NCBI GenBank assembly: GCA_018806985.1
Contig: JADANN010000419.1
Location: 62,001 to 126,000 of the forward strand
Length of the DNA: 64,000 nucleotides
From: Angiostrongylus vasorum
Taxonomy: Eukaryota; Nematoda; Chromadorea; Rhabditida; Metastrongylidae
Reading direction: 5' to 3'
This document shows, piece by piece, positions 41,215 to 52,099 of the stretch; positions within the stretch are counted from its first letter, which is position 1, and each line of letters starts with the position of its first letter. The notes beneath the pieces were generated by a model. It made no database searches. It had not been told where the DNA came from and was given only the letters and a program-made list of their open reading frames with translations. Both the position numbers and the translations under genes were made by a program.

Positions 41215-41955
41215 TCCATTCCCGTTGATCGTCGAGTGACGCGAGCGGGCGCCAGTAAACTTTTCATTTTTCCCTGTCGCGTGTAAGAGAAGCCCAGTGG
41301 GTTCTGCTCACTCCGTGGACTCGTTGAGCATCATATCTTACTTTTAGGCTTATCATCAAGGACTCTGACCACCTGCTGGGTAGTCTTCCTTCCTACAGCG
41401 CTTTTAACATCCAAGCAAATTCCGTCACCAACGGCTCTTGTCCACTGGTTATCGTTTATACGCATTGCGTGCCCAGCCCAACTTATCATCGACTCCTTCA
41501 CGTAGAAACGGCATCCTTGATTTTTGATCATTGACGGAGGTCAGGGCATCGGATCCTTTCCCCCTACTTGTGTGAAACGAGATACTCCTAGCATCGTTCT
41601 TTCTGACGGTTCTTTCTCATGAACGCTCAGATGTTTCCGGGATCGTCTACGTAACGCGCGACCCAAGAGCAGTGACGGAGTCTTCCAACGTTAATGCGCT
41701 TTACACCAACGTATCGAATGACTCCACAATACAAGCCATCCTCGAAATTCTGGCCGTTGATCATGAAGGAAGAATAAACATGCATGGCTTATCCAACCAG
41801 CAGCTTATGGTCCTCTTAACGGAGTGCCTAAACTGCTCGATTTCCATATGGTCCAGGAAATGCTACGCGCAAATAAGGTGGTTGGCAATGTGGCAGTGAC
41901 TGGCACCAAGCCTTGAAATTACGTTTCTGTCTAAAATATCGAAGACCCTAGAGCG
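41215..41955 (-). mobile_element. RTE 3' fragment (-) and PLE RT fragment (+), right arm
   Basis: 41,215-41,610 is the minus-strand RTE C-terminus with RRFYVKESMISWAGHAMRIN, DNQWTRAVGDGIC and KTTQQVVRVLDDK. Here the R(P)PT.W core is complete, while the left arm has lost 80 bp. 41,640-41,955 is the plus-strand PLE RT fragment (MTESSNVNALYTNVSNDSTI). Confidence 0.75.
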
Positions 41956-41957
41956 CT

Positions 41958-42885
41958 GTTACCCTTCCCGGGGGCTAAAGCGTTCACTACCACTCCATGA
42001 GGAATCTCGTTTCAACTTCTTCTCAGCCATGTTTCATGATTCCAATATATGACAGTTTGTGTGACATATAATAGTTTTCACTCAAACACGCACTTTCTCA
42101 AAACCTTAAGAAAAAAACAGCGTAGTTTCAGAAAGCAATTGAAAGGGCGGGAAATAAAAAAGCAAAACGGTTCAGGACGCAATTTAGTAAAAATACAAAA
42201 TGGAAAGACAATGTAGTAATATGACATAATATTAGGAACTTATACGTATAGTAGTATAAGTTATTACACATTGGAAAAAAAAATTCGCTTTTTGCAAAGG
42301 TTTACCCACTCGGTGCTAGCTAATATATGACCGACTGTGGCAGGAAGCATTTGAACCATGAACGCAGATCGGACTGGATGGCAATAGATCGAGCACGGTC
42401 TATACAGAAAAGCACGACCGAGAGGGGATACCTCACTCGAACGGTGCTCTCTCTATTGGATTCGACTCGATGGGACAACGAATACCCGAATCGCAAAAGC
42501 GTCCGGCTATGGACCATCAACTCGGATCGTAGCAACCCTGATGAATACGAGAGAACCGAAATTCTAGCCAAATTCACTTTTTTTATATCAACTTCGTGTT
42601 TACTCAATGACCTAACAGAACGGCATTTTTAACGCTGAATTTGTAAAAATGCTACCTTGCTAAGCTGATAAGTGTGATGGCCATATATCGGCACCTATCC
42701 GCAACCATGCAGGTTAGGATTGGTTGACAGTACGACTTCACAGTCTTCTTCGCATATTTCAAAGGCAAGTCACCCTATTAGCTTGTGCACAAATGCATTG
42801 CGTACAGCCGTTCGTACCTGTAGATTGAGTCTTTGTTGTCGCTTTAAGTCCCACCTTACAGGGTGGAGCACCTATTGAATGAGTT
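41958..42885 (-). repeat. P-family repeat (right arm, outer)
   Basis: Partner of 18,373-19,312. Its 101-residue plus-strand frame (42,327-42,632) differs from the left-arm frame in a short internal stretch (IQKSTTERGYL versus IQMKARPRGGYL) produced by compensating indels, so the frame survived. Confidence 0.65.
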
Positions 42886-43660
42886 ATGTTTTCCCTATTT
42901 TGCCCTCCACATGGTCAACGACAGCAGACGGATAAGTGACAGAGTTCTTTCTAGCAATTAACATTAGTTGTTTTTTAGTTCAATAGTTTCTTTCTCGTTA
43001 CCTTTTTCCTGGTGGCATTTGTCCGCAACCACGAAGTGCAGAGAGGACCGACAAAGAAGATCAGCAAAGAGCTTGCCATTACTGCATGTAAGATTAATGA
43101 AACCACCCATTTTAATTCAAAATAGGACACCTGGAAAGATTTACAATGCTGTACAGACTTGCTTTAGAGCGGAGTTTGTTTAGTTGGAAGAGATCTAAAA
43201 ATATATGCGGAAGCAAACATAGAGAATTCAGAAGTGGTAGGGCTTTGAAACAGTTGCCTACTAACATTGCATCACAGGAGAATTTCCAGTTCACTAGCTG
43301 AAAAATGCTTCCACCACCAATCCACCAAGAAGCGGCAGCGGAACGGTGACTTTTGTGTAGCTATCGGGATATCAACTCAGTGTTTTAGCTCTATTAGAGA
43401 AGGTCCAGCATAAATTTACAGACCACCAATGGACATCACAATCAATGTTCTACGCGCAGAATGGTCACTGCCAAGGAAGTAGCATGCAAGCCCAAGGGAA
43501 AAAGTGGAAACCAGCAAGGAACATGATTTAGTTTTTTCTAATTAATTCCTTATGCTAGTGCCCCTCGTAAGCAGTGATGACGGTCTATCCAAGCAACCAA
43601 GTATTGAACTCCATAGGCGCGGAGAGTCACCGTTCTAAAAATCATTATTGAACAATGCGA
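42885..43660 (-). pseudogene. Secreted-family exon 1 and flank (right arm)
   Basis: Mirror of 17,600-18,372. The exon-1 equivalent is at 42,995-43,112 and its 5' acceptor-like CTTTCCAGGTGTCC at 43,125-43,140. The frame is lost by small indels as in the left arm. Confidence 0.5.
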
Positions 43661-43669
43661 GTGGCGAAT

Positions 43670-44300
43670 TTTCGGCGTCTAACAAAGCACTGTGTTCTTG
43701 AGGAGCGGCACCACTTCTACTGCGCTACTCACCCCTATACAGCATTTCTGTGCTTGTTTTTTACCTAACAACATGTAGCGGTTACGACGGTGTCAAGACG
43801 TTAATAGAAACATGCCCACAGAACTACTTGAGGGGTGTCGTGGAAAGCTCACGATTCAGCAGTCGTTCGCATTTCCAGGACACAAGACGAATGGATCCAC
43901 AGGCGAATATCATGGATGTTGGATATCATCCTATCATCAATCTCCATCGCTTAAGTCAACTTGCCAGCTGGAAAAATCCTGCATAACTTTGTTATCAAGC
44001 AGCTTCGAGACCTCCACATAAGGGTATGACGGGCATTTTCATAAACAGATGTTTTATTATTGTTCTTGACTTTAGATCCAAAACAACATGCCCTGATTAC
44101 TCTACTCCTTCGTTCAGCAAACCTCCCGTGTCTTTTTGGATTACCTCTTGATGACTTTATCAGAAAATCTTCTTGCATTCTTACATCATCCGTGTTGGTT
44201 CAACTGCTATTTGAGGATTTCGTATTCTTTCTCATTCTCGTGGAATGCTGGTCGAGACAATCTTCTTGTAATCTTGCGGATCATTTTGGATAGCGATATT
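43670..44300 (+). repeat. M-family repeat (right arm)
   Basis: Mirror of 16,980-17,590. The minus strand at 43,690-43,740 has the A-box-like AGTAGCGCAGTAGAAGTGGTGCC. Confidence 0.55.
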
Positions 44301-44454
44301 AGATCAACCCACTTTGCACACACCTCGGTCGTTGTACTTCAGTCTCACACAGCGAAATTCTCGTCGAATGTGTCACGCTGTTTTGGTTTGTGGAATTCCT
44401 CAACGGCACCATACAGCGGCTTACTTTTATGAGAATGAGGTCTTCAAGATTTCG

Positions 44455-46260
44455 CGATAAAAGAAGATCTTAAAGAGAGAAGAACAGCAATTTTGGTCGA
44501 AGTTGCAGAGGCTGGGAAAAGCATTCGCAAAGCCCAACGGAGCTTCTCCAATCCCAAGACCAAGATGATTGCACTCCGACGCGCAGACAGAACACTTACA
44601 GCGTCCAGAATGGCAATGGAGAAAATCATTCACGAATGCTACTCAGATCTCTGCGATGGCCACGTCCACCTTCCCTCATATGAAATAAAGGAGGGTGGAC
44701 ATGTTGTACCACCTATTCTCCCTTTCGAAATCAGACATGCCATTTCATCGATGAAAAATCGAACAGCACTAGGTCCGGACAGGATGAGACCTGAACACCT
44801 GAAGAGCCTTCTGCAATTCCTCGTATACACACTGGCTTGGCTCTTTACACGTTACCTGTCTGAATGCAAGGTCCCTACTCTGTGGAAGACCAGCAGGACT
44901 GTGTTATTGTTCAAGAAAAGTAACCTACACGATATCGGCAACTATCGCCCAATGTGCTTGCTGTCTGTCGTCTATCTACAAACTTTTCACTCGATTCATC
45001 CTGAAACAGGATCGACAGAACACTGGACGAAGCACAGCCATGTGAGCAAGCAGGGTTTCGAAAAGGATTTAGTACGATGGACCACATTCACACGATTACA
45101 AGGCTCATTGAAGTATCGCGAGAGTACTAAAGACCGCTCTGTACCACTTTCATCGATTTACAGAAGGCCTTTGATCTAAATGAAATAGAAGCAGTCATGG
45201 AAGCCTTTGATAGTCAAGGATTCCCTACTCACTGCACAAAGATTCTTCCTGAGCTGTACAAAAAATTTCACAAAGAAAATATCACCGTTCTACAACGATA
45301 TTAACATTGACGTCAATACAGGGTTGGGCAAGGCAATACCATCTTGCTGAAATTATTTGCCGCCACCCTCCAGAAACGTCATGCTAACATTAGAATGGGA
45401 TAATATGGGAGTGAAAACTCGATGGTCGGCAGTTACACCATCTTGGCTTTTGCTGATGACATCGTCCTTATAAGACCAAACATTAGCCAAGCGGAACGCA
45501 TTCTTGCCGACTTTGATAAAGCCTGTGGAAAGATTGGTCTTCGACTAAATCTCACAAAAAATGATGTCCACGAGAAACGGTTTGGTTTCGAATGCGCCCA
45601 TTCACGCCCAACGGAACGAGTATCTCCGAATGTTCCAGTTATGCCTATCTAGGTCGGGAAATCGACATGTTGAACGAAGTAGCTCCGGAGTCGGATAGAC
45701 GGAAACGAGCGCCATGGGGAGCTTTCAAGCAGCATCGAGGATGTACTGAAGAGGACAAAGAACACCCGTCTCCGTGCCCTACCTTTTCGACTCAACGGTA
45801 CTTCCTGCCCTAGCGTATGGGTCAGAAACCTGGTTGCTGCGTAAGTAGGGATGAAAGATCACTCAGCGTTATTGAACGCGCATTCGAAAGGCCGATGCTA
45901 GGAGTTTCCCGTTTCACACAAGTAAGAGAAGTGATCCGAAGCTCCGACCTGCATCAACGATCAAAAACCAAACATGCCATTTTGTACGCCAAACAGTGGA
46001 AGAGAAGGTGGGCCTTACACGTAATGCATATGAATGACAACCGATGGACAAAAGCCGTTAACGACTGGATTCCTCGGCATGTTGAAGGCACTTCATTAAG
46101 ACCACCGACTCGATGGTCAGAGTTTTTTAAGAAAGGCCTGGAAGAAAGATATGATGCTCGACGAGTCCCTAGAGCGAGCAGAACCCACTGGGCTACTCTT
46201 GGACGCGACAGGGTAAATTGAAAGATTTAATGGCGCCCGCTCGAATCACTCGACCGTCAA
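44455..46260 (+). mobile_element. RTE-clade LINE, 5'-truncated (right arm)
   Basis: Mirror of 15,010-16,815. Frames: 44,493-45,179 (linker and RT fingers, 228 residues), 45,422-45,652 (SYTILAFADDIVLIRPNISQ with FADD intact), 45,592-45,813 and 45,817-46,221 (C-terminal RTE region ending RTHWATLGRDRVN). The tail is GTGATACTACAGGTGATGCA. 5'-truncated and frameshifted, without endonuclease. Confidence 0.88.
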
Positions 46261-46304
46261 CGGGACTACAAGTGATACTACAGGTGATGCAGGTGATACA
46301 CAAG

Positions 46305-46560
46305 AAAAGATAGCGCGTATGGCGCAGTGGTCGGAGACGCCGTGCAATAAACATGGAATCGGTAGCTTCGCCCTTCGCGCACCAACCCTTCTCTCTCCCG
46401 GGGTCGCCAAATTGCTACTAGACTTGTATGGAAGGATTTCAGCACTGGTTCCATATATTGGTAGGCCACCGGGAGTCATTACAAAGGACAGATATACATT
46501 CAACCACCTCGAACAAGCAAGTGCATGGCGCATCATTAAGGGGATTGATCAATGCTACCT
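46305..46560 (+). mobile_element. SINE adjoining RTE tail (right arm)
   Basis: A-box-like ATGGCGCAGTGGTCGGAGACG at 46,319-46,339, a CCCGGGGTCG core at 46,398, and a tail to GATTGATCAATGC at 46,540. It begins about 30 bases after the RTE 3' tail, mirroring 14,690-14,960. Confidence 0.6.
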
Positions 46561-46716
46561 ACTTAATACTCAATATCAAACAGTTTCCAAAGTTGAGAGC
46601 CTCTTGATTTCATTGGCCTTTGATTTCCACTGAAAAATACATTTGAAAAGCTGAAGGAAAATCACACCCCTTGCTGTGTCTCAGAGATGAATTACGAAAA
46701 AAAAATCGGTATTTGT

Positions 46717-46737
46717 TGTTGTTGTTGTTGTTGTTAT
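46717..46737. repeat. TTG microsatellite
   Basis: About six TTG units; partner of the shorter CAA run at 14,492. Confidence 0.85.
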
Positions 46738-46739
46738 TT

Positions 46740-48622
46740 ATTAGTGGAATCTAGCAGAAATGTGGAACGCTATCTGGTGACGAAGTTTCCGCTTAATAAG
46801 CCCGGTTGACCTTTACTGTACGTCGCACTTTCCTTGAGAGAAATAAGAATAGAACGTGATCGGAAGGTAAAAAAATGCATGCAAAGTATTTGGCTAGGAA
46901 TGTAGTTATAAAACTATACTTTTTTTTACTTTACCGTTTTTTGGCAAAAATGCCTTGGCTTGAATATGCTTTTCACCAAAGCCTCTGTGTGAAAATGAAA
47001 CATTTTCTAACATCTTTGGAGAACAATGCTCGTTGACGAACTCCCGCTGCACGTCGTTTTTCGACCACCACCGAGAATACACCTCATCCACAATAAGTCG
47101 ATAAACTATTGGATGGGTGTGTTCAGGACCCGATGAGAAACAAAAAGTAATGATTACAAGTGGATAATAATAGGAAGCACTACTATTAAATCTGCCACGA
47201 CCATGGGTCCGCTTGCCGTTTTAGTGAAATTCAGAAACTTACGCAGTGCCATCATCACAAATATTGTTTATTGTGTTCCTTAACAGGTGTTCAAGAAGTC
47301 AGAACAATACCATGATGACAATACGATTTTCTTCAGGAATAAAGAAAAGTTGCCAGATGGTGACTAAATGTAGGAGTTCCCTCAGTTTTCATTCATAAAC
47401 GGGTCGACGGACATTTGTTATCAAATTATCAAAGAGGACAACTTAGTTCGTACAAAGTTAACCTTTCATTCTCTGCCTACTATAATTTTTTCACGGCAGG
47501 GTCTATAAAATACAACCACGACGATGTTGAGATATTCTCAAAACTTCGATTCTGAGCCAGATCGAACCACGACTGAGTTTTCCAAGGAATCCCGTGCTAC
47601 ACACTGCACCACGAAGGACCTTGCTCTACGTTCCTCTCAGCTAGTTTTCTACCTGACGCTTCCATCAGCAATCACCCGTCGGTGGTGCTGATTTGGAGAC
47701 TACAAATCGGCATTGAACTCACTTAAGCTGAGGCCCTCTGGCCCAGGGGTTGATGTTTAACGAACATCTCAGCATCGGTGTCGTTGTATTTCTGTTCATA
47801 CAGTTTTTCATGGATACATTGCGCTTTTACCTACATCTTCTACCATTTTTACGATGACCAGCAAAAATAGTGCCATAGAAGTTGGTGTGACAAGGGTAGG
47901 AGTCCTTTTATCGCTTAAAGACTTTGCGAATTAATGATATTTCATCAGGAAGCGATTTTGACTTGAAACATTTGCGAGTAAATAAAAGCAAAGCAACGTC
48001 AAGATGGAATGAAGTCGATGAATCGAGTACTGAAAATGAAACGAATACTACTAATTAAAAATTTTAAGGAAATTTCCCCGTATATTTCCTGCAAATATTA
48101 GAGTTTATTGACTTATATTAAACAGAGCTTCTCCCTTACTGCTCTGTGGTTAACGAGGCGCGCCCCACGTAACTCCACCTGAGCAATGGGAGGTTGGTTC
48201 ACCAAAGCCAGTTGGCCATTGACAAAAGTGATTCACATAGTGCTTTTCACAGTTGAAGACAAGCTCCTAACAACTTAAGCATAATGATTCCCAGTCCCCG
48301 AATAAATTATAGGTCAGTAGAGGTAGGAAAAAAGTGACTGTGGAAAGCAGTTAAAAACAAAAAATAAATTTTGAGGTGTTGATATTCGTGAGGGCGTTAA
48401 ATTCGCCATTATTCCGATGTTCCTGTTCACAGGTGATTTCATATACGAAGCACTACCAAGACATTCTTTCAAGATGTTTGTGCAGTGCGTCGAGGAACCT
48501 ACGTACTTTTGCTTAGTGCGAAGTATTCATTGGTCTACGGTCTACGTGAAAATTCAAAAAACCCATTAACGTTCTTTTTGCTGATGAAGCTAATCTATTC
48601 ACTATGAATTGCATAACACTAA
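46740..48622 (-). repeat. Outer part of right arm
   Basis: Contains the partners of the left-arm blocks: the 61-residue minus frame at 46,906-47,091 (MDEVYSRWWSKNDVQREFVN), the tRNA-like stretch near 47,505-47,625 and the plus-strand block 48,419-48,607 (GDFIYEALPRHSFK in plus orientation after TTCACAG). Between these I see nothing identifiable. Confidence 0.5.
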
Positions 48623-48624
48623 AG

Positions 48625-49260
48625 CTTGGTTAAAGTGAAATAAAATTGAGAATTTTCAAAACAACTGAGCTGATGCAGAACTGAATTCTTAACTTTTCCT
48701 CATAACTGCTTCTTCTTCTGCACAATTCTTTTTCTTACACTCGCACGTGTGCTTCCTCAACACTGATTTACTATATGTTTCTTCATAGATTGTCTAAAAG
48801 GCCAGCTTTTACTCGTGTTGTCGTTTACCAGCCCTGAGCACGAGTTTTCCTATCCCACCAATGTAGGAGACAACGACGACTCAAGCCAATTCTCATATCA
48901 GTGAAAAACGTTTCCTTTTACGGAGATAATCGTACATCCTTTTTTTACACCACTTTACTACACTTTTTTTTATGTCATTTTTTTCTCTAATAGTCTTTCA
49001 AGTCGTTTTCGATCGCACAAATTTCCAATTCTAACGTGTCATCTAGCCGTGAGCAATTCTTGGTTGCGGACATGGCGAAAGTCGAAGAATCCGTAATTGA
49101 AGTGAGTCACGGCCACGGACTGCTGACGTTTAATATATCGTATTCCTCCGATAAGCTAAAACAGCGTTGTTGCCAAACATATTGCTGGTGGTTACCAAGC
49201 TTGACGTTTAATTGAGCACGGCAATGCCGACTGAAACGTGGAAGATACAGTACACTGCTT
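48625..49260 (+). repeat. X-family repeat, distal part
   Basis: Starts exactly at the arm end with GCTTGGTTAAAGTGAAATAAAATTGAGAATTTTC, the same X breakpoint at which the PLE tail sits inside the arms. It runs to the terminal block 49,050-49,210 (EQFLVADMAKVEESVIEV). Confidence 0.55.
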
Positions 49261-49264
49261 TCAC

Positions 49265-49830
49265 TTGTCCTTGTTTGATTAGTCATAGTAGGAGAAAAAT
49301 GTTCGAATCCACAATATCGCAGGACTCACACTGCGTGTTGATGAGTGGGAATAGGTTCTAGGAAGAACAACTGAATAAAACCATGGAGTAATAGTGCGCC
49401 AATTTCTTTCGCCGACGAAAGAAGAATCCTCCAACGCGAAAGCAATCAAAGGAGACCATTCCACAAGTTCCGGTTCAATATTGGAACTCCAGTTTATTTT
49501 TATTTTTAGAAACATTCCCTTTATTAAACACCGAATATTTAACGAGAAAAACAATTCCATTATGTCGTTACTCAAATTTTCCGGCTTAACAAGACTTCGT
49601 ATTCACGACAGTTGTTTCGCCGGTGTGGGGACGGAAATAGAAACTGCTCGTCGTTTCTTGCGCTTGCCGGATTCGAAGACGGCAGATAAAAATGTGGCTA
49701 AGAAAATGATAGCTCACTGTCACCTTTGTTATGTTCTTGAACAGAACACAGTTCTTTCCACTTTCTTTTGTTCAACATTCTCTCGTAAAAAAAAATGTGC
49801 TTTAGTCCGTCAATCATGATGTTCAATAAT
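49265..49830 (-). repeat. X-family repeat, proximal part
   Basis: The minus strand matches 57,240-56,335 without the 400-bp insertion at 56.4 kb and so shows the empty site GAGTGGGAATAGGTTCTAG (49,344). The frame at 49,279-49,575 (98 residues) is not conserved well enough to call coding. Confidence 0.5.
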
Positions 49831-49834
49831 GATT

Positions 49835-50341
49835 TTTAGAGCTGTGGTTCTCTGCACCTATGGAGTTTATTATTTGGATACGTGGATGCTTGAATGGTCC
49901 ACCTTCACAGATTGTGCGGGCGCCTTCATATGCAGTTCACTAGAGGCGCAAAATCCACTTTCTCTTCTCGTTTCTACTTTGCTCTCGGGTTTGTGCGCGA
50001 CTTCCTCCACACTGAAGATTCTGCAAGTAGAATAGTAGCTGTGATGGTCCGAAAATGAGTACTAAACCTTCTCTAATAGGTTTTAAAAACGCTGAGTTGA
50101 TAGACCGATAGCTACCCGAAAGTCACTGTTCTACTTTCACTTCTTAACCAAGAGGTGGTGGATGCATTTCTCTGGTAGAAGAAATGGAATTTCTTTGGGA
50201 TGCAACATTATCGGGCAGCTGTTGTAAAGCTCTTTCACTTCTGAATTCTCTATGCTTACTTCTATTTATGTTTTCATACGGTTTCCAACTAAACAAATTT
50301 ACGTCTGAAGTAAGTCTAAACATTATTGTTAATCTTCCCAG
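49835..50341 (+). promoter_or_regulatory. 5' flank and acceptor of secreted-family gene
   Basis: Conserved flank of the family. AATCTTCCCAG at 50,331-50,341 is a 3' splice site 20 bases before the ATG. In nematodes this position suits either SL trans-splicing or a 5' UTR intron. The site is conserved at the corresponding place in the four other copies. Confidence 0.45.
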
Positions 50342-51126
50342 GTGTCCTATTTCAAACGAAAATGGCTAGTTCAGCAGTCTTGCATGCAGTAATGGCCAGC
50401 TCTCTACTGACCTGCTCAGCGGTTTTCTCCACCTTGCGTGGTTGTGGACAAATGCCACTTGGACAGGGTAACGAGAAAGACACTATTGAACTAAAAGTAA
50501 TCAGGTTTTATTGCTAGAAATACCTTTGTCACTTTTCCGTCTACTGTCGTTAATGCTATGGAGGGCAAAAAGGAAAACTTGACGCTGAGTCTGAACTTGA
50601 GACAAATAAGCGAAAGCCCAAGCACAAAATGCAGCTTGAAATTTTTGAAATTATTGCCTGATTCACTTAAAAACAAATGAAATTTTCCACAGGGAAGACG
50701 ATCAACTTCAACGTTAGCGGTTCCACAATTCCTGCCGCAATGGCCTTCAGCCAGCAAACGAGGGTAACGGCGACGATTTCCGGTATTTCAAGATGTGCTG
50801 ATGCAGCAAGAAGACTAATAATGGACTCGGTTTGTGACTGTATTCAAAGACACTCGTGTATTTGAGAAACTTCATGTCTTCGCAGTGTTTCAGGTATGCT
50901 ATGGTTGACAAGGTGGTACATCTAGCAGTTAATGCTGTGCTTTGAAAAATAACCACCGATCCACTGAGAATACCTCAGGTGTTCGACGTACTCGAACAAC
51001 AGGGTCGTAGCGCCGGTTTCTCGTATGCTTTGATATCACCGATTTTGAACCAGCTAACTATTCAGATTAACTACACGGCGCTTCAGTGCGGTGTCGCTAT
51101 CACTGATCTTCCAATGCATCCCGCTT
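50342..51126 (+). CDS. Secreted-protein family, best copy (three exons in phase)
   Basis: Exon 1 is 50,362-50,467 (35 codons plus one base; hydrophobic signal-type start MASSAVLHAVMASSLLTCSA), donor G|GTAACG. Exon 2 is 50,693-50,829 after TTTTCCACAG (KTINFNVSGSTIPAAMAFSQ, TVTATISGISRCADAARRLI), donor TCG|GTTTGT. Exon 3 is 50,979-51,126 after ACCTCAG (VFDVLEQQGRSAGFSYALIS, QLTIQINYTALQCGV), donor CTT|GTGAGT. Lengths of 106, 137 and 148 nt join in frame without a stop, giving about 130 residues. The 3' end is missing: an RTE starts ~80 bases into the next intron. Function and named family not recognised; likely small secreted. Copies 1 and 3 are frameshifted. Confidence 0.6.
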
Positions 51127-51389
51127 GTGAGTGTTTAACATATAGCAGCTGTATAGGGTCAGCTATAGATTATGCAGATTGTATTCTACGAGTCAATTCG
51201 GCCAAAAGACTGCAATCAAGTGACAGGGAAGTATATGGGAGGCACCTAGGAGTCGTCTCCAATAAATAAGCTCTATGTCACTCTGGGAGAGCCTGATAAG
51301 CTACCCGTGGATACATACCCAGCACACGTTCACAGCCCAGCAAGCGTGGGTATCAAAAAGCTAAAAACAGTAAAAGAAACGGGCTTCAT

Positions 51390-52070
51390 TCCCTTGACCG
51401 TCATCGGCCTGGCCGAGACCAGACGACGCCACCTTTTCAACGCCGTCTATGACACCAGAGAAGAACTGTTCCTCGGAACATGCGACAGTAGAAGGAGTCG
51501 GCGGCGTCGGCGCTCTCATCAACACGAATTTGTCCATGAACATCGATTCATTCGAACAACTTACAATCGGTCGTCTGCGACTGAAAAGATGTGGATCAAT
51601 TCCGGCTTTGAAAATCTTCGTCGTTTACGCGCTGGCATCAAACTATGACGAAGAAGAAGTCGAAGCATTCTATATGAACTTGCAGAAGTTCTACAGAGAA
51701 GACCACACATTCTTCAAGGTCATCATTGGAAATTTTAACGCCAAGATTGGACCAAGAAGAACGTCTGAAAAAAAGTCACATTGGTTGGGACCCACGGAAT
51801 AGAATGGAAATGAACGGGGTGAGCGACTCTCTGAGTTTGTCATGACGGCCAAGACCATCCATGGTAACTCGCAGTTCCAGAAGCCTCACCCTCAACGCTG
51901 GACGTTAGAGTCTGCCAGAGAAGAGTACCATAACGAAATAGACCACATCATAGTAAATAGAAGGTTTTGCCTAACTCGATGTCACTGTTGTCCCAAAATA
52001 TTCTACATGGGATCAGACGATCGTCTCCTTCGTGCAAGATTCTATTTCTCGCGGAAAAAGTGAAAAAAGC
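51390..52070 (+). pseudogene. RTE copy 2 endonuclease
   Basis: VIGLAETRRRHLFNAVYDTR (51,390), GVGGVGALINTNLSMNIDSF, then IFVVYALASNYDEEEVEAFY (51,610), [18 protein letters not shown] (51,717), NEIDHIIVNRRFCLT (51,930) and MGSDDRLLRARF (52,008). GNFNAK in place of GDFNAK and SDD in place of SDH remove two catalytic residues of the exonuclease-endonuclease-phosphatase fold. The N-terminal YNARTL block present in copy 1 is missing: about 130 bases are deleted between ETGFIPLT and VIGLAE near 51,400. Confidence 0.8.
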
Positions 52071-52099
52071 CGCTAATTTCAGAACCCGAAGGTCCAGAA

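Larger units (their letters stand above)
38330..48622. repeat. Large inverted repeat, right arm (~10.29 kb)
   Basis: Reverse-complement partner of 12,608-22,857. The outer end is CATAACACTA|AAGCTTGG, after which X-family sequence starts. It carries an extra ~80 bases at 41,335-41,415 and a longer TTG run at 46,717. The components are listed separately where they add information. Confidence 0.92.

Noticed and set aside
49394..49819. 141-residue plus-strand frame
   Set aside because: It is antisense to the X repeat and not preserved in the X copies at 32.2-32.7 kb or 56.8-57.2 kb.
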